Below are positions 8,229 through 15,747 of a stretch of 18,414 bases of DNA, piece after piece. Made by a program: the position numbers and the translations under genes. Location of the stretch: NCBI GenBank assembly GCA_963666945.2, contig CAXXRT010000014.1:1-18414 (forward strand), in the 5' to 3' direction. The notes below the pieces were generated by a model that saw nothing but the letters and a program-made list of their open reading frames with translations, was not told the DNA's origin and did no database searches. This stretch comes from G963666945 sp963666945. Its GTDB lineage: Bacteria; Bacteroidota; Bacteroidia; Bacteroidales; Marinifilaceae. Numbering within the stretch: the stretch's first letter is position 1; each line of letters opens with the position of its first letter.

Positions 8229-9029
8229 ATGAGAATGCCAGGTATAAATATAGACTTCAAACAGCTGTGGAAAGAATTCACAGAGCTGCTGTATATTCAC
8301 AAATATGGATTAATGGGAACCATAGGTTTTCACCTGGTGCTGGCTATCTTCTTTGTCAGTTTTAAAATAAACAATGCAGGACCAGTTTCTGAAGCAAGCA
8401 TTCTTATAGAATTTCCTGAAGAGATAGTAGAAAAGATAGAAGAAGAAAAGAAAGAAGAAAAAGAAGAGAAAAAGGAGGAAAAAGTCATTCCGGCAGAAGA
8501 AACTGAAGAAAGCATAAACAAACTGCTTAAATCCATTGCCGTAAACGAAGAACTTGCCTCTAAGTCCAGAGAAAAAGCAAGTCAGGAAGTAGACGACTAT
8601 ATTAAAGAACTCCAGCAGGAACTCGATCAGCAACATGCCAATCTTTATAAAAACAACAACAAAGAAAGTTTTATAAAAGACAGCATACAACACACCGAAG
8701 AAGAGGCAAAAAGAAAACTAGATTCCCTGCAAACAGTATTCTACAGCGGCCCCAGCAGTGTTTCATACAGTTTAAAAAACAGATATAAAACATTCCTTCC
8801 AATACCGGTATTCAAATGTGAGAACGACGGCTTTGTTGTCGTTGCCATATCTGTAAACAGATACGGAAGGGTTACAAAGGCAGAAATTATTGAAGAAAAA
8901 TCAAAATCCAAAGACGAACTTCTCTGGGAAACGGCCATAGATGCTGCTAAGCGATCACGCTTTAACGAAAACCCATATGCCCCTGTCCTTCAACAAGGAA
9001 CAATTTCCTATAACTTTATAAAACAGTAG
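8229..9029 (+). CDS. TonB-type energy transducer (single membrane anchor, coiled linker, TonB C-terminal domain)
   Basis: A 266-residue inner-membrane protein that would reach across the periplasm to outer-membrane receptors. A cytoplasmic N-terminus of about 28 residues is followed by one membrane helix (GTIGFHLVLAIFFVSF, about 31-46). A strongly charged Lys/Glu linker follows (IEEEKKEEKEEKKEEK, about 70-86), then a helical, Gln/Lys-rich, coiled-coil-like stretch to about 175. The C-terminal domain is TonB-like: FVVVAISVNRYGRVTKAEIIEE and WETAIDAAKRSRFNENP. The linker lacks the Pro-rich repeats of E. coli TonB, and no ExbB or ExbD gene is nearby. A TonB-related partner-binding protein that does not energise transport is the alternative. 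An in-frame ATG two codons later (8235) is also possible. Confidence 0.75.
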   Translation: MRMPGINIDFKQLWKEFTELLYIHKYGLMGTIGFHLVLAIFFVSFKINNAGPVSEASILIEFPEEIVEKIEEEKKEEKEEKKEEKVIPAEETEESINKLLKSIAVNEELASKSREKASQEVDDYIKELQQELDQQHANLYKNNNKESFIKDSIQHTEEEAKRKLDSLQTVFYSGPSSVSYSLKNRYKTFLPIPVFKCENDGFVVVAISVNRYGRVTKAEIIEEKSKSKDELLWETAIDAAKRSRFNENPYAPVLQQGTISYNFIKQ

Positions 9030-9305
9030 GTATCCCTGGCTTTTTATAATATTCTTAATCTATTTAAGAATACTCATAGTCACATACACTCTTTCTGCAT
9101 TATGCTATATTAATTTACAGATATCATCCCTGCTCCTTTTACTCCTTCATTTTAAATGCTTTGTACTAAGTTTATTTTAAGTATAAATAAACACGCCTTA
9201 AACCTGAGACAATCCTGAAAAACCTCCCCGAGGACTAAAGCTTTAATCCTGTCTTAATATATTTGTGATACATATAAAAACATCTCTAAAAAAGAAAAGC
9301 TGAAA
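9030..9305. other. Convergent intergenic region, no gene seen
   Basis: There is no convincing reading frame in this gap between two genes that end towards each other. It holds a 9-bp perfect AT-rich hairpin (9050-9058 with 9064-9072, loop of 5) without a T run, and the probable waaA terminator complex at 9218-9250. The word AATCCTG occurs at 9211 and again at 9245. Confidence 0.5.
9218..9250 (-). terminator. Probable terminator of waaA (minus strand)
   Basis: On the minus strand an 8-bp stem with one G-U pair forms around AGCT (9231-9250). It partly overlaps a short GC-rich hairpin CCTC-GGG-GAGG (9223-9233), which runs straight into five T (A run 9218-9222). It lies about 55 bases after the waaA stop. 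The two hairpins share bases, so which one forms is unclear. Confidence 0.45.
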
Positions 9306-10532
9306 CTAAAGTCTACATTTCTCTATAATTGTACGGGTAGCCCCAATATTCTCAGAAACATATTCAGCAGAACGCCTACCACTGTCTTCCATAAACTCCC
9401 TGTCACCTGTCAACTTACCTAGAACCGACTCCAGCTCGCCATACTCATTATAAGTAAAAGCAGCTCCCTTTTCAATCAACTCGACAGCCTCCTTGAATTT
9501 CTGGTAATTAGGACCGAAAACTATCGACAATCCGAATGTGGCAGCCTCAAGGGTATTATGTATCCCCCTACCAAATCCACCCCCTATATAGGAAATCTTA
9601 CCATACTGATATACGGAAGAAAGAATTCCTATGCAATCAATTATCAACACATTGGAACCGCATACATTCTCCTCTGTCGCCTCTGTGTAAAGAACAGCAT
9701 TCCCGTCCAGCTTCCTGAGGATATCGGCAACATGACTCTTATCAGTCTCATGAGGGGCAATTATCCACTTATGTCCCGTATCATGAGTCTTAATATACTC
9801 TATAATGTTATCCTCATCCCTGGGCCAGGTACTGCCACATATTACCGCATCACTATCCCCCACAAACTTCTCTACCAAAGGAAGATTCTGAGCCTTGGAG
9901 GCAATATCATACACCCTGTCAAAACGGGTATCTCCTGCTACCACAAAATTATTTACACCTATGGATTCAAGCAATTCAACCGATTCCCTGTTCTGAATAA
10001 AGATAGTCTCATAAAAACCTAACATCTTTCTCCAGAAAGCCCCATACCATTTAAAAAACGGTTGTTCCCGCCTGTATATAGCTGAAATAATATAAGTTGG
10101 AATATCTCTTTTTTTAAGCTCCCTAAGATAATAATACCAGTATTCGTATTTTATAAAAAACACCATCTCAGGTCTTACTATATCCATAAATCGTCTGGCA
10201 TTTAAAGCTCCGTCAAAAGGAAGGTAAAATATATAATCGGCACCTGCGTAGTTTTTTCGTATCTCATATCCCGAAGGAGAAAAGAAGGTAAGCAATATCT
10301 TCCTACCCGGATTCCTGCGCTTAATCTCCTCTATGACCGGACGGCCCTGCTCAAACTCACCAAGCGATGCAGCATGAAACCATATAATATCCTTATCTCC
10401 CGATACCTTATCCCTAATATTATTAAAGATATTCTTTCTTCCTGCTACCATTAACTTTGCCTTCTCGTTAAATGGAGAAACCAAACGAACCATTAATGCA
10501 TAAAATTTTACGCCTATAGTGTATAACAACAT
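9306..10532 (-). CDS. waaA: 3-deoxy-D-manno-octulosonic acid (Kdo) transferase
   Basis: A 408-residue inner-membrane glycosyltransferase (KdtA/WaaA) that transfers Kdo from CMP-Kdo to the lipid A precursor, the first step of LPS inner core assembly. An N-terminal hydrophobic anchor (LLYTIGVKFYALMVRLV) is followed by the diagnostic motif WFHAASLGEFEQ, with the catalytic Glu at residue 59. The N-terminal Rossmann-like half continues with LLTFFSPSGYEIRK. The C-terminal half has the GT-B nucleotide-sugar binding elements SYIGGGFGRGIHNTLEAA and VFGPNYQKFKEA. The length fits the family. The gene is divergent from metK with 316 bases between the starts. A minus-strand -7-like box lies about 95 bases upstream. 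Confidence 0.93.
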   Translation of the reverse strand: MLLYTIGVKFYALMVRLVSPFNEKAKLMVAGRKNIFNNIRDKVSGDKDIIWFHAASLGEFEQGRPVIEEIKRRNPGRKILLTFFSPSGYEIRKNYAGADYIFYLPFDGALNARRFMDIVRPEMVFFIKYEYWYYYLRELKKRDIPTYIISAIYRREQPFFKWYGAFWRKMLGFYETIFIQNRESVELLESIGVNNFVVAGDTRFDRVYDIASKAQNLPLVEKFVGDSDAVICGSTWPRDEDNIIEYIKTHDTGHKWIIAPHETDKSHVADILRKLDGNAVLYTEATEENVCGSNVLIIDCIGILSSVYQYGKISYIGGGFGRGIHNTLEAATFGLSIVFGPNYQKFKEAVELIEKGAAFTYNEYGELESVLGKLTGDREFMEDSGRRSAEYVSENIGATRTIIEKCRL

Positions 10533-10625
10533 AACTTTAACTGTTTATATTTTCCTTTCAGTTGTCTGATCCATCCTCCTATATATTTAATAATCATGGA
10601 GGTCTTATTTCCATCAAAGTAACAG

Positions 10626-10633
10626 CAAAATTA
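10626..10633 (-). promoter_or_regulatory. Possible -7 element for waaA
   Basis: It reads TAATTTTG on the minus strand, matching TAnnTTTG, and would give a leader of about 88 bases before the waaA ATG. The -33 element is not recognisable. Confidence 0.38.
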
Positions 10634-10717
10634 ATATTTTACACCCGTTTTTTGCCTCCTTTAACATTTATTTGGCAATATTTTTTGCCTACAAATTAGG
10701 AAATATCAAAAAAATAC

Positions 10718-10725
10718 TACCTTTG
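10718..10725 (+). promoter_or_regulatory. -7 element of the metK promoter
   Basis: TACCTTTG matches TAnnTTTG. A start near 10730-10733 would put the first transcribed bases directly in front of the SAM-II aptamer, and that spacing supports both calls. The -33 region (TTAG at 10696-10699) matches poorly. Confidence 0.62.
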
Positions 10726-10734
10726 CCACCAGAA

Positions 10735-10782
10735 TTGTGGAAAGATTTGGCTGATTGCAACCACAGAAAAAAAAAGCTAAAA
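10735..10782 (+). promoter_or_regulatory. SAM-II (metA motif, SAM_alpha) riboswitch in the metK leader
   Basis: An S-adenosylmethionine-sensing pseudoknot that would lower metK expression when SAM is plentiful. Stem P1 is TTGTGG (10735-10740) with CCACAG (10761-10766), one G-U pair. Inside the loop are the conserved words GATTT (10744-10748) and ATTGCAA (10754-10760). After an A-rich connector comes GCTAAAA (10776-10782). TTTGGC (10746-10751) pairs with GCTAAA (10776-10781) to form the pseudoknot stem P2, with one G-U pair. Word order, spacing and both helices match the SAM-II class I know from alphaproteobacteria and some Bacteroidetes. The next gene is SAM synthetase, the expected target. 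The ATG is 66 bases downstream, so the way binding affects expression is not obvious. Confidence 0.85.
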
Positions 10783-10848
10783 TGCATTATTTCTGACACC
10801 AACCAACCATGCTTTCCCGTATTTTTTAACATATAAAAATTAAAAACT

Positions 10849-12135
10849 ATGGGATACTTATTTACATCCGAATCTGTTTCTGAAGGACATCCTGACAAGA
10901 TTGCCGATCAGATTTCCGATGCAATCCTTGACAAAATTATTGCTTACGATGCTAATGCCAAAGTTGCTTGCGAAACACTGGTGACTACCGGACAGACAAT
11001 TATTGCCGGCGAGATAAAGACATCTACTTATGTCGATGTACAGGAAATAGCCAGGGAGGTAATCGCAGATATAGGTTACACAAAAAGTGAATACAAATTC
11101 GACGGATATTCCTGTGGTGTGCTTAATGCTCTTCACGAACAGTCTCCTGATATCAACCGTGGAGTTGAAAGGGAAGACCCTGAAGAACAGGGTGCCGGTG
11201 ACCAGGGTATGATGTTTGGTTACGCATGTACCGAAACCGACAACTATATGCCTCTTCCTTTGGAACTGTCTCACCTTCTTTTAAAAGAACTTTCTGTTAT
11301 AAGAAAAGAAGATAATTCACCTATGCCTTACCTGCGTCCCGATTCCAAATCACAGGTAACAATTGAATACGGCGACGACAATAAACCAAAGAGAATACAC
11401 ACCATTGTTGTATCAACTCAACACGACGAGTTCATTACCTCTACCATAGAAAAGGAAAAGAAAGTCGCTGAAGAGGCAATGTGCGAAAAGATTAAAGAAG
11501 ATGTTCAGAATATACTTCTTCCTAGGGTAATAGAACAGCTTCCTGAAAGAATCAAGAATCTTTTCGACGAAAACCTGATACTGCACGTTAACCCAACAGG
11601 AAAATTCGTTATTGGGGGACCTCACGGGGATACCGGTCTTACTGGTCGTAAGATTATTGTTGACACCTACGGTGGTAAGGGTGCCCACGGTGGTGGTGCT
11701 TTCTCTGGTAAAGACCCTTCCAAGGTTGACCGCTCAGCAGCCTATGCTGCCCGTCACATTGCCAAGAATCTTGTTGCTGCTGGTGTTGCAGAAGAAATTC
11801 TTGTTCAGCTTTCTTATGCTATTGGTATTGCAAAACCTGTAGGAATATACGTAAATACTTACGGTACCGCGAAAGTAAACATCAGCGATAACGAGATAGC
11901 AGAGAAAATCACTCAACTATTCGACCTAAGACCAAGGGCAATAGAGAAAAGACTGAAACTAAGAAATCCTATATACAGAGAAACAGCGGCCTACGGGCAC
12001 ATGGGAAGAATCCCCAGAACTGTTGTAAAATGCTACTCCTCACCATATTTCGGAAATATAGAAAAAGAGGTGGAACTGTTTACATGGGAAAAGCTCGACT
12101 TTGTAAAGCAGATTAAAGAAGCATTTGGGATTTAA
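10849..12135 (+). CDS. metK: S-adenosylmethionine synthetase
   Basis: The cytoplasmic enzyme (428 residues) that makes S-adenosylmethionine from methionine and ATP. N-terminal FTSESVSEGHPDKIADQISD carries the ATP/methionine-binding His. CETLVTTGQ follows, then GAGDQGMMFGYA (methionine loop signature), IVVSTQHDE, the P-loop-like GGPHGDTGLTGRKI, and the second signature GGGAFSGKDPSKVDRSAAYA. The C-terminus ETAAYGHMGR is also typical. The length is that of the Bacteroides-type enzyme, longer than E. coli MetK. The frame is intact. It is read from its own promoter through the SAM-II riboswitch and is followed by a strong terminator, so it is monocistronic. Confidence 0.97.
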   Translation: MGYLFTSESVSEGHPDKIADQISDAILDKIIAYDANAKVACETLVTTGQTIIAGEIKTSTYVDVQEIAREVIADIGYTKSEYKFDGYSCGVLNALHEQSPDINRGVEREDPEEQGAGDQGMMFGYACTETDNYMPLPLELSHLLLKELSVIRKEDNSPMPYLRPDSKSQVTIEYGDDNKPKRIHTIVVSTQHDEFITSTIEKEKKVAEEAMCEKIKEDVQNILLPRVIEQLPERIKNLFDENLILHVNPTGKFVIGGPHGDTGLTGRKIIVDTYGGKGAHGGGAFSGKDPSKVDRSAAYAARHIAKNLVAAGVAEEILVQLSYAIGIAKPVGIYVNTYGTAKVNISDNEIAEKITQLFDLRPRAIEKRLKLRNPIYRETAAYGHMGRIPRTVVKCYSSPYFGNIEKEVELFTWEKLDFVKQIKEAFGI

Positions 12136-12156
12136 TCCTGGTAAAAATATATTGGT

Positions 12157-12194
12157 AAAAGACAGCTCCTATTTGCAAGGTAGCTGTCTTTTTT
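12157..12194 (+). terminator. Rho-independent terminator of metK
   Basis: An 11-bp perfect stem (12157-12167 with 12182-12192) has a 14-base loop and a run of T at 12189-12194. It begins 21 bases after the metK stop. Confidence 0.87.
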
Positions 12195-12274
12195 ATTTTA
12201 TTGCTTTATTCTGCAGAAATACCACTCTTCATAAGTCAGACAAATACAATTTTTAGACAATAATAATCCATACT

Positions 12275-12315
12275 AAAAAAAACACCCCCTTTGCCAGAAA
12301 CGACAAAGAGGGTGT
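12275..12315 (-). terminator. Rho-independent terminator of the zinc peptidase gene (minus strand)
   Basis: A 12-bp stem (12282-12293 with 12304-12315) is fully paired only in minus-strand RNA, where its odd pair is G-U. On that strand it runs into seven or eight T (A run 12275-12282). It is 32 bases beyond the stop. Confidence 0.85.
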
Positions 12316-12347
12316 CAAAATGTCCTATATTTTATCAGTTAAACAGT

Positions 12348-13028
12348 CTAGTCTCTGTTTCCTAAATATATCATCACATAATACAGCAATGTTGCAAGCG
12401 ATGATAAGGCAGCCACAAAATAAGTGTAAGCAGCCCATTTCAAGGCATCCCTGGCACTCTCCTGAGTCTCGTAGCTTGTCACCCCGGAATTTCTCATCCA
12501 CGCCAATGCCCTGCTGCTGGCGTTAACCTCCACTGGCAATGTTATGATACTAAACAATGTGGTAGTTGCAAACAGCAATATTCCCGCAAATAAGATATTA
12601 GGATTCGATTGAACCATCAAAATCCCAGCCAATAGCACCCATTGCATCCATCTTGATGCAAAACTGACAAATGGCACAAGCTTTGACCTCAAGGCAAGAA
12701 AAGCGTAAGCCTCGGCATGCTGAACGGCATGACCGCATTCATGGGCCGCAACAGCTGCTGCCGCAACGTTATTGCCGTAGTATACCTCTTGACTTAAATT
12801 TATAGTCTTTGTCGCAGGATTATAATGGTCTGTCAACTGACCACTGACACTACCCACCTGAACACCTGAAATACCATGGTCCCTCAACATCTTCTCTACA
12901 ACATCCTTACCGGTCATTCCATTGGCTGTAGGAAGCTTTGAATACTTCTTAAACCTTGTCTTCAGCTGTCGGCTCACCAACCAGCTTACTAATGTAAATG
13001 CAATAAAAATAATCCAAATTCCTGCCAT
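12348..13028 (-). CDS. Membrane zinc metallopeptidase (YugP-like, Zn_peptidase_2)
   Basis: An integral-membrane protein of 226 residues with a gluzincin-type HEXXH site. I chose the ATG at 13028 because the protein then begins MAGIWIIFIAFTLVSWLVS, the first membrane helix, and because a good -7 box lies just upstream; the open frame continues 26 codons further but across that promoter. The order is: helix 1, a soluble domain with KTINLSQEVYYG, then AHECGHAVQHAEAYAF with the metal ligands at His 96 and His 100, then further hydrophobic helices (WVLLAGILMV, ILLFATTTLFSIITLPVEVNASSRAL and a C-terminal YFVAALSSLATLLYYV). VNASSRA is typical of this family. The substrate is unknown. The gene stands alone, divergent from the EF-G paralog. 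Confidence 0.9.
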   Translation of the reverse strand: MAGIWIIFIAFTLVSWLVSRQLKTRFKKYSKLPTANGMTGKDVVEKMLRDHGISGVQVGSVSGQLTDHYNPATKTINLSQEVYYGNNVAAAAVAAHECGHAVQHAEAYAFLALRSKLVPFVSFASRWMQWVLLAGILMVQSNPNILFAGILLFATTTLFSIITLPVEVNASSRALAWMRNSGVTSYETQESARDALKWAAYTYFVAALSSLATLLYYVMIYLGNRD

Positions 13029-13074
13029 AATCTTTCTGTTTATTAATTTCCCTTTATTAAAACAACATTCTTGC

Positions 13075-13082
13075 CAAATATA
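13075..13082 (-). promoter_or_regulatory. -7 element of the zinc peptidase gene
   Basis: It reads TATATTTG on the minus strand, a full match to TAnnTTTG. Transcription would start near 13069, giving a leader of about 41 bases to the ATG at 13028. No -33 TTTG is seen. Confidence 0.5.
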
Positions 13083-13176
13083 TAACTTGTAAGTCATACA
13101 TTTCATTTTTTAACATCTTTTAATGATTTCCCCCTTGCATATTAATTATTAAGCCCGAAAAAAAGTCTTTACATAA

Positions 13177-13208
13177 ATTGTCTTTTACAAAAAAGATGAC
13201 TAATTTAG
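13177..13208 (+). promoter_or_regulatory. Possible promoter of the EF-G paralog
   Basis: ATTG at 13177-13180 and TAATTTAG at 13201-13208 are 20 bases apart. Both are one-mismatch versions of the -33 and -7 consensus. The start would be near 13213, with a leader of about 60 bases. Confidence 0.33.
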
Positions 13209-13260
13209 GGTGCTTATCAAAATATAAGCAGAAAAACTAACACAAATAAATAACCCTAAA
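13204..13260. repeat. Nested inverted repeats before the EF-G paralog
   Basis: An outer 8-bp pair TTTAGGGT (13204-13211) / ACCCTAAA (13253-13260) encloses an inner pair TGCTTAT (13211-13217) / ATAAGCA (13224-13230) with a 6-base loop; one base is shared. The inner hairpin would be at the very start of the leader. The outer left arm overlaps the proposed -7 box, so it could only act as DNA or in a longer transcript. Confidence 0.45.
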
Positions 13261-13271
13261 ATTATAACTAT

Positions 13272-15428
13272 ATGAAGATTTACGATTCAAAAGATATCAA
13301 GAATATCGCGTTGGTAGGTAGTTCCGGCTCCGGTAAAACCACCCTGGCCGAAGCCATGCTTTATGAGGGTGGTGTTATTGACAGAAGAGGAAGTATTAAA
13401 ACAGGAAATACCGCATCGGATTACCATCCCGTAGAACAGGACTACGGAAGCTCTGTCTTCCCGACAGTATTATTTTCCGAGTGGAAAGATAAAAAACTAA
13501 ACTTCATAGACACCCCGGGTGCCGATGATTTTGCAGGGGGAGTCATCTCGGCCCTTAACGTTGCCGACACTGCTATAATGCTTATCAACGCTCAACAAGG
13601 TATTGAAGTCGGCACGGACATACATTTCCGTCACGCAGAAAAACTTAACAAGCCGCTAATTATTGCTGTCAACCAGCTTGATCACGAAAAAGCAAGCTTC
13701 GAACACACAATAGAGCAGGCTAAAGCTCACTTTGGAGGCAAAGTTGTTATTGTACAGTATCCCATAAGCGTAGGACAAGACTTCAACGCAGTAGTCGATG
13801 TGCTTAAAATGGAAATGTACCAATGGGGACCTGAAGGGGGAAAACCTCAGGTACTTGCTATTCCCGACAGTGAAAAAGAAAAAGCTGCCGAGCTACACAA
13901 CGAACTTGTTGAGGCTGCAGCCGAAAACGACGAAGCTCTTATGGAGCTATACTTCGACAAGGGAAGCCTTAGCGAAAACGAAATGCGCGAGGGTATTAAA
14001 AAAGGTCTTATCGCAAGGGGTATGTTCCCGGTATTCTGCATCTCGGCAGGTAAAAATATGTGCGTCAGAAGACTTATGGAATTCATTGTCAATGTTGCCC
14101 CTTCAGTTGACGAAATGCCTCCTTCTGTAACCATTGACGGCACTGAGGTTCCTTACGACTCAAAAGGCAAATCTTCATTATTCGTATTCAACACAACAAT
14201 AGAACCGCATCTGGGGGAAGTCAACTTGTTTAAAGTAGCCTCCGGAACCATAAAAGAAGGTGACGATCTTTACAACATGAATACCAATACCAAAGAAAGA
14301 TTATCTCAGCTCTATGCCGTTGCTGGTAAAAACAGGGTTAAGGTCACTGAATTCAGGGCAGGCGACATAGGCGCTGCCGTAAAGCTTAAAAATACAAAGA
14401 ACAACAATACACTTTGCGAAAAAGACTGCGATTACAAATTCAACGCAATCACTTATCCTAACGCAAAATACCGTACAGCAATAAAGGCTGCCAACGAGTC
14501 AGACGAAGAAAAACTTGCAGAAATCCTTAACCGTATCCACGAAGAGGATCCCTCTATCACCGTTCAGTATTCAAAAGAACTGAAACAGATGATAGTCAGC
14601 GGACAGGGTGAATTCCACATCAACACCATGAAATGGAGAATCGAGCACAACGATAAGCTTGAGATAGAATTCCTTACACCTAAAATTCCTTACAGGGAGA
14701 CCATAACCAAAGCTGCACAGTCTGACTACCGTCACAAAAAGCAATCAGGTGGTGCCGGTCAGTTCGGTGAAGTGCATCTTATCATAGAACCTTACGAAGA
14801 AGGTATGCCGGAACCCTCAACCTACAGGATAAACGGTCAGGAATACAGAATGAACGTAAGAAACAAAGATGAAGTCACTCTTCCATGGGGCGGTAAGCTG
14901 ATATTCTACAACTGTATAGTTGGTGGAGTAATCGATAACCGTTTTATGCCTGCCATACTTAAAGGTATCATGGAAAAAATGGACGAGGGTCCTCTTACAG
15001 GTTCTTATGCCAGAGATATCAGGGTATGCGTATACGACGGAAAGATGCACCCTGTTGACTCAAACGAAATATCATTTAAACTGGCGGGAAGACACGCATT
15101 CAGTCAAGCCTTCAAGATTGCCGGTCCTAAAATCCTCGAACCAATATACGATATAGAAGTATTGGTTCCGGAAGACCGTATGGGAGACGTCATGAGCGAC
15201 CTTCAGACAAGAAGAGCCATGATCATGGGCATGGAGTCAGAAAAAGGTTTCCAGAAGCTTAAAGCCAAGGTACCTTTGAAAGAAATGCAACGATACTCAA
15301 CATCTCTAAGCTCACTGACAGGCGGTCGTGCAACATTCAACATGGAATTTGCAGCCTACGAAAAAGTACCTGGCGATGTTCAGGAAGAACTACTAAAAGC
15401 TTACCAGGCTGAATTAGTTGAAGAATAA
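13272..15428 (+). CDS. Elongation factor G paralog (EF-G2-like) with altered GTPase motifs
   Basis: A 718-residue ribosomal translocase-like protein with the complete EF-G layout: G domain, domain II, and domains III-V (KIPYRETIT near 470, the GGAGQFGEVHLIIEPYE region of domain IV, and the C-terminal MGDVMSDLQTRRAMIMGME of domain V). The P-loop is normal (GSSGSGKTT, 16-24). The other GTPase motifs are not. The switch I RGIT signature is replaced around YGSSVF (58-63), DTPGH is DTPGA with Ala 84 in place of the catalytic His, and NKxD is NQLD (134-137). This is the pattern of the second EF-G of Bacteroides, reported in B. thetaiotaomicron to support translation without GTPase activity and to matter for gut colonisation. 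Here that is inference from the motifs. The gene stands alone with its own terminator. Confidence 0.87.
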   Translation: MKIYDSKDIKNIALVGSSGSGKTTLAEAMLYEGGVIDRRGSIKTGNTASDYHPVEQDYGSSVFPTVLFSEWKDKKLNFIDTPGADDFAGGVISALNVADTAIMLINAQQGIEVGTDIHFRHAEKLNKPLIIAVNQLDHEKASFEHTIEQAKAHFGGKVVIVQYPISVGQDFNAVVDVLKMEMYQWGPEGGKPQVLAIPDSEKEKAAELHNELVEAAAENDEALMELYFDKGSLSENEMREGIKKGLIARGMFPVFCISAGKNMCVRRLMEFIVNVAPSVDEMPPSVTIDGTEVPYDSKGKSSLFVFNTTIEPHLGEVNLFKVASGTIKEGDDLYNMNTNTKERLSQLYAVAGKNRVKVTEFRAGDIGAAVKLKNTKNNNTLCEKDCDYKFNAITYPNAKYRTAIKAANESDEEKLAEILNRIHEEDPSITVQYSKELKQMIVSGQGEFHINTMKWRIEHNDKLEIEFLTPKIPYRETITKAAQSDYRHKKQSGGAGQFGEVHLIIEPYEEGMPEPSTYRINGQEYRMNVRNKDEVTLPWGGKLIFYNCIVGGVIDNRFMPAILKGIMEKMDEGPLTGSYARDIRVCVYDGKMHPVDSNEISFKLAGRHAFSQAFKIAGPKILEPIYDIEVLVPEDRMGDVMSDLQTRRAMIMGMESEKGFQKLKAKVPLKEMQRYSTSLSSLTGGRATFNMEFAAYEKVPGDVQEELLKAYQAELVEE

Positions 15429-15452
15429 TTATCAAATATCTCAATACTGATT

Positions 15453-15493
15453 AGGCCGTCAAAATGGAAATTTTGGCGGCCTTCTTTTTTTTT
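15453..15493 (+). terminator. Rho-independent terminator of the EF-G paralog
   Basis: A 13-bp stem with one G-U pair (15453-15465 with 15470-15482) closes on the tetraloop GGAA and is followed by nine T at 15485-15493. It starts 24 bases after the stop. Confidence 0.9.
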
Positions 15494-15747
15494 ATTCTCT
15501 TAAAACTTTATCCGCCAGCATATCAGGGATGTATATAGAAAAACAGTACTACTACGGAGCAACTCATCAGAAATAGCCAAACAGTGTGAAATAGAAAGGG
15601 GGACAAAATCCCCCTATGACTATTATTACTCTTCCAAGAAATAATGTCTTTGAAAAACCACAAAATTCATAAGAATTCTTGCCCCTTTATCAGGTGAAAC
15701 CCTGACCATCAGGAGTAAGATTTTCCCACGCTAGTCTTAAAGAATAA
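15494..15747. other. Convergent intergenic region, no gene seen
   Basis: No reading frame looks real here. A 7-bp perfect hairpin AGGGGGA/TCCCCCT (15597-15603 with 15609-15615, loop CAAAA) stands out as GC-rich in AT-rich surroundings; it has no good T run on either strand. Further right are AATTC-ATAA-GAATT (about 15664-15677) and TCAGG/CCTGA around 15690-15704. This is long for a gap behind a small gene and could hold a 3' UTR structure or small RNA, but nothing identifies one. Confidence 0.4.

Noticed and set aside
8310..8693. Minus-strand frames rich in Phe/Leu or Ser opposite the TonB-type gene
   Set aside because: They are the reverse complement of the Lys/Glu-rich linker codons and resemble membrane segments only for that reason.
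10858..11274. Minus-strand frame of 138 codons opposite metK
   Set aside because: Shadow of a highly conserved gene; no domain or start context of its own.
13029..13106. 26-codon N-terminal extension of the zinc peptidase
   Set aside because: It crosses a good minus-strand -7 box and has no family resemblance; the ATG at 13028 begins with the first membrane helix.
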